Positions 6,877 to 12,073 of a DNA stretch of 30,968 nucleotides are shown in pieces. The position numbers were made by a program, and so were the translations under genes. Origin of the DNA: a virus. The notes under the pieces were generated by a model. That model was given only the letters and a program-made list of their open reading frames with translations, made no database searches and had not been told where the DNA came from. The stretch is from the IMG/VR virus record IMGVR_UViG_3300033996_001294, positions 1-30,968 of that record, one strand, 5' to 3'. Within the stretch, counting starts at the first letter, position 1. Each line of letters begins with the position of its first letter.

Positions 6877-7296
6877 TTATTGGTGTGGGAAACGATAGCA
6901 ATCTTCGTCGATTTCGTCATCGGCATGCCAGTTGTCGTTGTCACGACAATCGTCAGGGTCTGGAATGTCGTCTGTTTCATCGCCGACAAGAGCAACAAGC
7001 TCGTGTGGGAATTCGAGCAACAGTAGGCTGTGTATGAATGAGTGCATATACTCACATTCATTCATTTCTGCTGTTAGCAATGCTTCGTTGTACGGTTGGT
7101 GTTCGCTGATGTGGTTGCGAATACGTACGGCACGAAGTATGCAGTCAGTTGCGTAGTCCCACAGTTTGTCGGCAAGTGGAAGCCGTGTGTGAAACGGCAG
7201 TTGGTCGTATGGCTGAGGGACAGTTGCAAGTATGTCGTGGTAGTCAGACCATACCTCGATTGGAAGACGAGCGATAAGAAAAATGAGCGGTTTCAT
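6877..7296 (-). CDS. Hypothetical protein with acidic tail, 139 aa
   Basis: The protein begins MKPLIFLIARLPIEVWSDY and ends in a strongly acidic, Asp-rich tail (about residues 105-137, with DDIPDPDDCRDNDNWHADDE). Highly acidic tails occur in phage DNA mimics and host-protein inhibitors, but nothing here proves that role. The start at 7296 has CACGGAG upstream, the shared leader type. The N-terminus is hydrophobic for only about ten residues and lacks a clear cleavage site, so I do not call a signal peptide. It sits in the middle of the block of six small unknown genes. Confidence 0.6.
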   Translation of the reverse strand: MKPLIFLIARLPIEVWSDYHDILATVPQPYDQLPFHTRLPLADKLWDYATDCILRAVRIRNHISEHQPYNEALLTAEMNECEYMHSFIHSLLLLEFPHELVALVGDETDDIPDPDDCRDNDNWHADDEIDEDCYRFPHQ

Positions 7297-7310
7297 TGTG
7301 TTCTCCGTGG

Positions 7311-7619
7311 TTAAAGTAGTGGAAGTTCGTTTTGAATAGCACGGTCAATAGCGTCAGCCCATGTACGCAGTTCGGCAAGAATAGCAGGGAGGTGAGCGGA
7401 TTTGAGTGGCTCACGTTCTTGGTATTCAAGTACGTACGGTGCGACGTCAACGATATGTTGGCCTGCTAGAGTAAGAGCGTCATAGCATGCAAGTGGGATT
7501 GCAAGTGTGCGCTCAGAGTTAATTAGACCTTGTGCGTCTGACAGGAATGTATGAATATCGTCGAATGAGCTGACGATATGATGATACATTGCACGAGTTA
7601 CGGCAGGGTTGTATGGCAT
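7311..7619 (-). CDS. Hypothetical protein, 102 aa
   Basis: A helical soluble protein beginning MPYNPAVTRAMYHHIVSSFD, with leucine/alanine-rich helices through to ALPILL-like ends (AILAELRTWADAIDRAIQNE). The start at 7619 is fixed by the leader ACGGAGTCTGCC, identical over 12 bases to that of the mini-gene at 6862. Copy F of the repeated motif lies 66 bases upstream of the ATG, in the gap after the 70-residue gene, so this gene may begin a transcript of its own. No family recognised. Confidence 0.6.
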   Translation of the reverse strand: MPYNPAVTRAMYHHIVSSFDDIHTFLSDAQGLINSERTLAIPLACYDALTLAGQHIVDVAPYVLEYQEREPLKSAHLPAILAELRTWADAIDRAIQNELPLL

Positions 7620-7685
7620 GGCAGACTCCGTGAATATGTGGTTGTTGTTGGTGACAGCACCTCCGCCACCAAAGTACGTAATAGA

Positions 7686-7700
7686 ACGTGATATATCACG
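7686..7700. promoter_or_regulatory. Repeated intergenic motif, copy F (palindromic)
   Basis: ACGTGATATATCACG contains the shared core (7686-7697) and a perfect 14-base palindrome CGTGATATATCACG at 7687-7700. It lies in the 87-base gap between two minus-strand small genes, 66 bases before the downstream start at 7619. The perfect symmetry suggests a dimeric protein target, while the TATAT core also fits a promoter. Inference only. Confidence 0.5.
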
Positions 7701-7706
7701 CTGTGG

Positions 7707-7919
7707 TTAGCATCCAATCATTTCCCACCAGTCGTGGTCAGTTGGGATTTCGTATTCCTGTTGGTCACGCTCTATCTCGATTTGTACTTCGAGGTATGCG
7801 ATTTCATCGATGAGAGCATCGAAGATGCTGTGGAATTGAGCACCATCGCTGAGTCCCATCTTGTGTTCAATCTCAGCTTGGTCGAGAGCTATGTAAAGCT
7901 CGGATAGTTCGTAACGCAT
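7707..7919 (-). CDS. Hypothetical acidic protein, 70 aa
   Basis: A short, acidic, helical protein starting MRYELSELYIALDQAEIEHK; the pattern suggests a coiled coil through residue 55, then a Trp-Trp-containing tail. The ATG at 7919 has AAAGGG upstream. It is the first gene of the small-gene block, with motif copies D and E 52 and 160 bases upstream, so it should be the first gene on that transcript. Function unknown. Confidence 0.55.
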   Translation of the reverse strand: MRYELSELYIALDQAEIEHKMGLSDGAQFHSIFDALIDEIAYLEVQIEIERDQQEYEIPTDHDWWEMIGC

Positions 7920-7953
7920 GGCAGTACCCTTTCGGTAAGGTTGTGAGATGTCC

Positions 7954-7968
7954 GCTAGAGTTTCTAGC
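7954..7968. repeat. Inverted repeat between motif D and the 7919 start
   Basis: GCTAGA-GTT-TCTAGC is a perfect 6-bp inverted repeat with a 3-base spacer. It lies three bases downstream (minus strand) of motif copy D, the same relative place as the hairpin next to copy C. It could be an operator at the transcription start or a 5' RNA stem-loop. Confidence 0.45.
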
Positions 7969-7971
7969 AGG

Positions 7972-7983
7972 CAGTAATATATC
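7972..7983. promoter_or_regulatory. Repeated intergenic motif, copy D
   Basis: CAGTAATATATC matches the shared core except that A replaces C in the CGT part. It is preceded by CAGG like copies A and C. It lies 52 bases upstream of the first small gene of the block (start 7919). Promoter or operator role inferred. Confidence 0.45.
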
Positions 7984-8026
7984 TAGGTGATTGTGTCTAA
8001 CACGTCAGGTTACAAGCCCATTGTGT

Positions 8027-8072
8027 CGAGCCTACGCTGACGCTTGGACGAGCACTACATATGGTAGGCTCG
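8027..8072. repeat. Long-loop inverted repeat, 9-bp arms
   Basis: CGAGCCTAC (8027-8035) and GTAGGCTCG (8064-8072) are perfect reverse complements around a 28-base spacer. In RNA from either strand this could fold; as DNA it could bind a protein at two half sites. It lies between motif copies D and E. Confidence 0.5.
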
Positions 8073-8079
8073 TTGTAGA

Positions 8080-8105
8080 GCGTAATATATCCTGTGCATG
8101 CAGGA
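8080..8105. promoter_or_regulatory. Repeated intergenic motif, copy E, with overlapping inverted repeat
   Basis: GCGTAATATATC (8080-8091) is followed without a gap by TCCTGTGCATGCAGGA (8090-8105), a 5-bp inverted repeat around TGCATG. The overlap of motif and repeat resembles a promoter under operator control. It is the copy closest to the helicase-side terminator and 160 bases upstream of the 7919 start. Confidence 0.5.
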
Positions 8106-8120
8106 CGTTTTTTCGGAGAC

Positions 8121-8152
8121 GGGGGGAGGGGGGGAAGCCCACCGGGGGGAGG
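8121..8152 (+). other. G-tract cluster, possible G-quadruplex
   Basis: The plus strand has a run of six G (8121-8126), seven G (8128-8134), six G (8144-8149) and then GG. The first two runs are split by a single A. Since each long run can supply two G-triplets, a G-quadruplex is possible on the plus strand, with a matching C-rich minus strand. Nothing else in the window has such G-runs except the shorter tracts at 8457-8476. Confidence 0.6.
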
Positions 8153-8246
8153 TTGTTGGAAGAAGTCAGCCCAGGGATGGGGAAGCTTCACGCATATTTT
8201 CTACCAAAAATCTGTGCAGGGATCTAGCGTTATCTCGTATGCCTAG

Positions 8247-8270
8247 CATTTTGTTGACGTTAACAAAATG
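8247..8270. repeat. Perfect inverted repeat, 9-bp arms
   Basis: CATTTTGTT (8247-8255) and AACAAAATG (8262-8270) flank GACGTT. It borders an AT-rich stretch of about 150 bases. No T-run follows on either strand, so it is more likely a protein-binding site or origin element than a terminator. Confidence 0.55.
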
Positions 8271-8420
8271 ATCTGTGGCCTATTATATTATGTTATAGTT
8301 ATTATAGTTTCTTTTTTTTACCTGTTCTTTTGCCCCCTGTTCGGTGTAAACCTAAGAAATAATCACTATACGTGTCAAGTAAAAATATTGGTCTTTTCTT
8401 TACATGTCGCAATAACGTGT

Positions 8421-8451
8421 AAAAAAAAACCCTACCTTTTGACAGGTAGGG
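8421..8451 (-). terminator. Rho-independent terminator after the helicase operon
   Basis: On the minus strand an 8-bp stem CCCTACCT/AGGTAGGG (8430-8437 with 8444-8451) and 6-base loop are followed by nine T (8421-8429). It lies about 60 bases past the helicase stop and should end the replication/recombination transcript before the small-gene block begins. Confidence 0.92.
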
Positions 8452-8485
8452 CTCGAGGGGGAAGAAATGGAGGGGGTGTCAATGC

Positions 8486-8510
8486 GAACACCTCTGCAAT
8501 ATAGGTGTTC
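8486..8510 (-). repeat. Hairpin directly after the helicase stop
   Basis: GAACACCT (8486-8493) and AGGTGTTC (8503-8510) are perfect 8-bp arms around a 9-base loop, three bases past the helicase stop codon. No T-run follows, so on its own it is not an intrinsic terminator. It may protect the 3' end of the message or work with the terminator 35 bases further on. Confidence 0.6.
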
Positions 8511-8512
8511 TA

Positions 8513-9862
8513 TCAGTTAAATGCAACTTCTACCTGCTCTAACCAGCTTGGGTTATTTTCAGGTCTACGTTCACTGACTAGCGTCAGATCTCCAACAAAA
8601 TCAAGGATTACTGACCCAGGTATACCATTACGCACTTTAGCTGCAATAACTTCCATACGGTTCTTGGCTACTGTAATACCGTCTTCAAACGTATGAAGGT
8701 TGTAATACTCTGGGCGGTACGACATAAGTACAATGTCTGCTTCTTGCTCTATTGAGCCTGACTCACGTAGATCTGACAGCATAGGCCGTTTATCTGCGCG
8801 TAACTCTACATTACGGTTGAGCTGTACTAACGAAACGATTGTGATGTTGAACTCTTTGGCTAGTGCTTTAAGACCTTGTACAATGATAGATACTTCCTGC
8901 TCACGGCTATTAGCCTTTTCAGGGCGTATCTTGCCTAGGTGGTCGATAAACACGACCTGTATTTTGTGTTTGAGTACCATCTGCCGTGTTATCATCCGTA
9001 TCTCGGCAAGAGTATGATATGGATCTGTGTCAACCCACATCGGGAGACTTTTAAGCTCGTTGACAGCAGTCTGTATCGTCTGTACCTGTGTATCGTCGAA
9101 TAGCTTGCCAGACTCAAGATGGCTAACGCTGATGTTGGAGCATTGGCTGATGTAGCGTGACCATAGCTGTTTTCTACCCATGTCAAGCGAGAAGCATAAA
9201 CTTGGTATGCTACGCAGAGCCAGATCACGCTGCGCCGTTACCATCAACGCCGTTTTACCCATCGCAGGACGTCCTGCCATAAGTACCAGCTCCTCTGGGC
9301 GATAGCCGCCAATGAGTTTGTCAAGGCTAGGCCAAGCAGTGCCGAGGCAATCATGGCTAACTGGATTAAGTATCTTATGTTCAATTTCATCTAACTCTGC
9401 CTCTTTGTTAAGATGCGAATGTTGTGCGTCCGCGACGACATCAAGAACTGACTGGTCGATTTTAGCGACAATATCCTTGATATTGGTTTTACCCTGGTTT
9501 AATTCGTCCATAGCGCGCACTAAAGCGTTGCTAGTTATCCGCCGTTGATGCAGATTCCGCAGAATCTTGAGATGCCGATCAGTCGCAGTCGTCGGGCAGT
9601 TAGCTACGACCTTAGCCACATTGCCTGCACCGCCTACAAGGTCAATCAAACCTTCACGCTGCAAAGCTCCTGTGACTGTCACAAGATCAATAGGTACGCC
9701 TGCAAGCCATTCTTTGAACGCTACTGACCAGATTGTCCGTAGATATTGCAGGGTAAAATGCTCTGCTTTGACGATGGTAGGGTCAAAGGCATTAGGGTTG
9801 GTGAGGAACGATCCGACAATTAGACACTCTAATTCGGTGTCGATCCATTCTGTTTGCTCCAT
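8513..9862 (-). CDS. dnaB: DnaB-type replicative helicase
   Basis: A 449-residue protein of normal DnaB length. Residues 1-100 match the helical N-terminal domain (ILLGS-like LIVGSFLTNPNAFD). The RecA-like motor has Walker A GRPAMGKT at 197-204, Walker B VVFIDH near 303-308, SLVQLNR at 344-350, DLRESGSIEQEADIV at 364-378 and an arginine-finger-like KVRNGIPG at 409-416. It would unwind DNA at the fork as a hexamer. Walker B reads FIDHLG where most family members have IDYLQ. No primase, loader or polymerase is in the window, so those come from elsewhere in the genome or the host. The start overlaps the nuclease gene by 34 bases; GGGAAG lies upstream. A terminator follows. Confidence 0.95.
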   Translation of the reverse strand: MEQTEWIDTELECLIVGSFLTNPNAFDPTIVKAEHFTLQYLRTIWSVAFKEWLAGVPIDLVTVTGALQREGLIDLVGGAGNVAKVVANCPTTATDRHLKILRNLHQRRITSNALVRAMDELNQGKTNIKDIVAKIDQSVLDVVADAQHSHLNKEAELDEIEHKILNPVSHDCLGTAWPSLDKLIGGYRPEELVLMAGRPAMGKTALMVTAQRDLALRSIPSLCFSLDMGRKQLWSRYISQCSNISVSHLESGKLFDDTQVQTIQTAVNELKSLPMWVDTDPYHTLAEIRMITRQMVLKHKIQVVFIDHLGKIRPEKANSREQEVSIIVQGLKALAKEFNITIVSLVQLNRNVELRADKRPMLSDLRESGSIEQEADIVLMSYRPEYYNLHTFEDGITVAKNRMEVIAAKVRNGIPGSVILDFVGDLTLVSERRPENNPSWLEQVEVAFN

Positions 9863-10200
9863 TGGTACGCTTCCCGTATTTGGTTGATAGTTTCGTTACT
9901 CGTCATTTGCTGTGGTGTGTAATACAGCAGTCGCCATCCGTTGCAGGCAGCTATGTTAGCTTTGGTATATCCTGATAATATACCGTAGATGCTACCGTGC
10001 GCACCGCGTGTATAAACACCGCCTTGTATTTCGATGCCTAGCTTGATGTCAGGCCAAGCGTAATCGATGCGAAAGCGTCGTTTATCTACCATTTTGACTT
10101 CAATCTGTGGCTCTGGCATGCCAGCTTCTTTGATAAGAAGTAAAAACAGTTTTTCGTTACGCTTCGTAGCGTTAGTGCGTAGGTTTTCTTTGCCTGCCAT
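9829..10200 (-). CDS. Small PD-(D/E)XK / VSR-like endonuclease, possible resolvase
   Basis: A 123-residue protein. The core RFRIDYAWPDIKLGIEIQGG (about 42-61) gives Asp46, Glu57 and a Gln in place of the usual Lys, as in VSR/DUF559-like endonuclease folds. The following YTKANIAACNGWRLLYYTP is typical of the family's last helix and strand. Such small phage enzymes often resolve branched DNA or repair mismatches. It sits between the Gp157-like gene and the helicase in a recombination/replication operon, which supports a role in processing phage DNA intermediates. No clear Shine-Dalgarno site precedes the ATG at 10200; a hairpin lies upstream. The exact substrate is unknown. Confidence 0.7.
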   Translation of the reverse strand: MAGKENLRTNATKRNEKLFLLLIKEAGMPEPQIEVKMVDKRRFRIDYAWPDIKLGIEIQGGVYTRGAHGSIYGILSGYTKANIAACNGWRLLYYTPQQMTSNETINQIREAYQWSKQNGSTPN

Positions 10201-10214
10201 AGAAGATTAAAATA

Positions 10215-10239
10215 GGGATCTATGATAAATCATAGACCC
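10215..10239 (-). terminator. Hairpin between Gp157-like and nuclease genes, possible attenuator
   Basis: GGG-A-TCTATGAT (10215-10226) pairs with ATCATAGA-CCC (10229-10239) around a 2-base AA loop, with one bulged A. On the minus strand it is followed by CTATTTTAATC, an imperfect T-run. It lies in the only 49-base gap of the operon. It may terminate part of the transcripts and so lower nuclease and helicase output, or be a processing site; the weak T-run makes full termination unlikely. Confidence 0.5.
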
Positions 10240-10249
10240 CATTATTGAT

Positions 10250-10873
10250 TTACGCTGAAGCATCTTCGCATTTTTTGATGGTTATACCTTGATCGCGTAT
10301 GAGGCGGAAACCTTTTGATTCTGCCCATTCGTGCGATAGATCGCCTGCTGCCAAACCAGCTTTAATATTGGCTATATCCCATTCAAATTTACGCTTGACA
10401 CATCCTTCGCCCCATTTGTCGTAGTCCGCTTCGGAAGGTTCGACGTCAGTTTTGAGTGTTCCGGGCTTGAGCTTGGTACGCACCTCATACCCCGACGCTG
10501 TAACCATCTGATTACAATCTAATTCATTTAACGCAATTATTAGTTCCTGTTCAATACGTTGCGTTAAATATTTGTTGGCATCGACAGCCTCCTTTGCCTG
10601 ACGCGCAGCAGCGTCGAGGCTTAGTCTGCGCTCCTGCAACGTCTCGCGAGCTTGCAGTAACAAGTTAATCGCTTTGTCTTTGACGGTCTTTGTGTCGCCC
10701 GATGCAAAGAGGCATGACAGCGTTTGCGACATTTCATGAGCGATATAGGACGCCTGCAATGTGTCTTTGAATACTTGACACAAATCGTCTATGTTCTTCT
10801 TGTCATAATCAAACATATCGTGGTTCGTGACATGATAAAACCACGCTGGTACGGCTGGGCTGGTCTGTGGCAT
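10250..10873 (-). CDS. Gp157-like (PF05565-type) coiled-coil protein
   Basis: A 207-residue protein with a long helical/coiled-coil part (about 40-125, with ARETLQERRLSLDAAARQAK) and a C-terminal part where a strand (YEVRTKLKPGTLKTD) is followed by a basic helix and a final GFRLIRDQGITIKK. That order resembles siphophage Gp157-family proteins, which often sit beside ERF or Rad52-like annealing genes; their biochemical role is unclear. The ATG at 10873 is chosen because GGAGG precedes it; a TTG four codons earlier overlaps that ribosome site. It begins as TAATG on the stop of the upstream gene. Confidence in the family is moderate. Confidence 0.55.
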   Translation of the reverse strand: MPQTSPAVPAWFYHVTNHDMFDYDKKNIDDLCQVFKDTLQASYIAHEMSQTLSCLFASGDTKTVKDKAINLLLQARETLQERRLSLDAAARQAKEAVDANKYLTQRIEQELIIALNELDCNQMVTASGYEVRTKLKPGTLKTDVEPSEADYDKWGEGCVKRKFEWDIANIKAGLAAGDLSHEWAESKGFRLIRDQGITIKKCEDASA

Positions 10874-11394
10874 TAGATCCTCCAAAAGAATTTAGTGAGT
10901 TTGTTGTAGTAATCAGTTGCTTGGTGCATTAGCTTGTTGTGCCAGTAACCTTCTTGGTCGCTGTACCAATCCAGCCCATTCTGCCTGGCGATCTCTGGCA
11001 AAGTAGCCGCATTGAATTGGACGGTGTATGTGTCTACGTCGGTTACTTCTTCAGGGATTTCTTCGAACATCGGCAGAGAAATTCTGCCGTGTTCAGCATC
11101 GCTGATTTTCATATTAGGTGTTAGCGTCATATCCCTAATGACAAGATCACCATCATTGCCAATCTCATGCTCAACAGTATTGTTTAGCATGTTATGTAGC
11201 AGTACATACAGCGTAAAGATCTGCATTTCGTTTGGGCGATAGCTTTTGCCATGTGTTTGAAACAGATGAGCACCAATGATAGCTGCGGGCGGGAACTGCC
11301 CATACAGAATATCATAGTTGCCGTAAATGTCGATGTAAAAGCAATCCAAAAAACTTTCTGCGCTTTGTTGCCAGGTTATTGTGTCTGAACTCAT
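10873..11394 (-). CDS. Hypothetical protein in recombination operon, 173 aa
   Basis: A soluble protein beginning MSSDTITWQQSAESFLDCFY. It has a helical middle (QIFTLYVLLHNMLNNTV), an acidic central region and a Trp/Tyr-rich C-terminus. No family is recognised. It lies one base after the ERF gene's stop (TAATATG) and overlaps the Gp157-like start (TAATG), so it is made with both. Coupling suggests a function in recombination or in protecting phage DNA, but this is context only. Confidence 0.6.
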   Translation of the reverse strand: MSSDTITWQQSAESFLDCFYIDIYGNYDILYGQFPPAAIIGAHLFQTHGKSYRPNEMQIFTLYVLLHNMLNNTVEHEIGNDGDLVIRDMTLTPNMKISDAEHGRISLPMFEEIPEEVTDVDTYTVQFNAATLPEIARQNGLDWYSDQEGYWHNKLMHQATDYYNKLTKFFWRI

Positions 11395-11395
11395 A

Positions 11396-11974
11396 TTAGT
11401 CTTTCTTTGGGTTTTTGATAATCCATTGGATAAATTTTTCGCACATTTCTGGCGTTAGCTGATCTGCTCGGAAAATTCCTTTTGTCTTGAGTTTATCCAG
11501 TATATCTTGCTTTGAGTAGCCGTGTTCAGCAGCCGTCGCATACAGTGTTATTACGTCGGATTTAGAAACTTTGACAGTTGCTTTGACGCTTGATGCGTTG
11601 CCGTCATCATCTTCGTCAGTAATAATACCTAGCATTGATGAAAGTGCATACCTGCGTGCGTACGTAATCGCGCTGCCGAATGCCTGCGGCGTTTTATTTG
11701 GGCCGATCGGTACAGTTGTCATTGTCGAAAACGTTTCGTTGGTATCAACATCAACGATCGTAGTACTAATTGCTAGCACATCTGGCGATGGCGATTCCTG
11801 CAATGGCTGCAACAGGAGCAAGTTGTACTTGGCAAGTAATGGCTTTATCGACTCCATTATGGTGGGTAAATCCGCATATTTACTTTTAAAATGCGGGTTA
11901 GTTGCTGTTTTAGGTATAGTAGGTAACTCCTGCTGTACCTTAAACAGTTTGGCAAAAAGATTTGCTGAGGCCAT
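11396..11974 (-). CDS. erf: ERF-family single-strand annealing recombinase
   Basis: A 192-residue protein with the ERF hallmarks: an N-terminal helix, TNPHFKSKYADLPTIMESIK at about 26-45, and PQAFGSAITYARRYALSSML near 95-114 followed by the acidic DEDDDGN. ERF proteins bind single-stranded DNA and anneal complementary strands during phage recombination and circularisation. The C-terminal 60 residues form a helical domain (KQDILDKLKTKG) that may bind partners. AGGAG precedes the ATG at 11974. It heads the minus-strand operon that continues through the Gp157-like protein, nuclease and helicase, with motif copy B 67 bases upstream. Confidence 0.93.
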   Translation of the reverse strand: MASANLFAKLFKVQQELPTIPKTATNPHFKSKYADLPTIMESIKPLLAKYNLLLLQPLQESPSPDVLAISTTIVDVDTNETFSTMTTVPIGPNKTPQAFGSAITYARRYALSSMLGIITDEDDDGNASSVKATVKVSKSDVITLYATAAEHGYSKQDILDKLKTKGIFRADQLTPEMCEKFIQWIIKNPKKD

Positions 11975-12073
11975 TACGGCTCCTGTAAAAGATTGGAAAA
12001 ACTGGACTTAGTCTGTATGTTCGTACAAGACAGAGACCAAAACGTTCTATATTCCCACAAAAACGTCCCACGT
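11975..12073. promoter_or_regulatory. Divergent promoter region with motif copy B
   Basis: This stretch separates the minus-strand recombination operon from the plus-strand structural operon. It contains motif copy B (12042-12053, ACGTTCTATATT), 67 bases from the ERF start and 20 bases from the portal start, and an imperfect inverted repeat TGTA-TGTTCG-TACA at about 12014-12027. It probably drives ERF leftward; whether it also starts the late structural transcript is unknown. No consensus -35 box is evident. Confidence 0.5.

Larger units (their letters stand above)
7920..8512. other. 593-base gene-free regulatory or origin-like region
   Basis: No frame here has a credible start; the two longest are low-complexity Pro/Gly translations of G-tracts. 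From left to right it holds an inverted repeat GCTAGA-GTT-TCTAGC (7954-7968), motif copy D, a 9-bp inverted repeat (8027-8035 with 8064-8072), motif copy E with an overlapping TCCTG...CAGGA repeat (8090-8105), G-tracts (8121-8152), a 9-bp inverted repeat (8247-8270), an AT-rich stretch (about 8271-8420), a terminator (8421-8451) and another hairpin (8486-8510). This density, next to the helicase gene, fits an early control region and possibly a replication origin. Confidence 0.6.

Noticed and set aside
6474-7061. 195-codon minus-strand frame overlapping four small genes
   Set aside because: Ser/Thr/Cys/His-rich, overlaps genes with shared leaders in another frame, and has no ribosome site.
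8374-8400. TTGACA-like -35 box on the minus strand
   Set aside because: No -10 hexamer at 16-18 bases, so not called as a sigma-70 promoter.
7997-8504. Open frames on both strands of the gene-free region near the G-tracts and AT-rich part
   Set aside because: Their translations are low-complexity Pro/Gly or homopolymer-derived, start with poor or non-ATG codons, lack ribosome sites and overlap inverted repeats and a terminator.
9961-9995. Inverted repeat GGTATAT...ATATACC around 9966-9986
   Set aside because: Lies inside the nuclease coding sequence with no T-run or motif copy nearby; likely chance or codon-driven.
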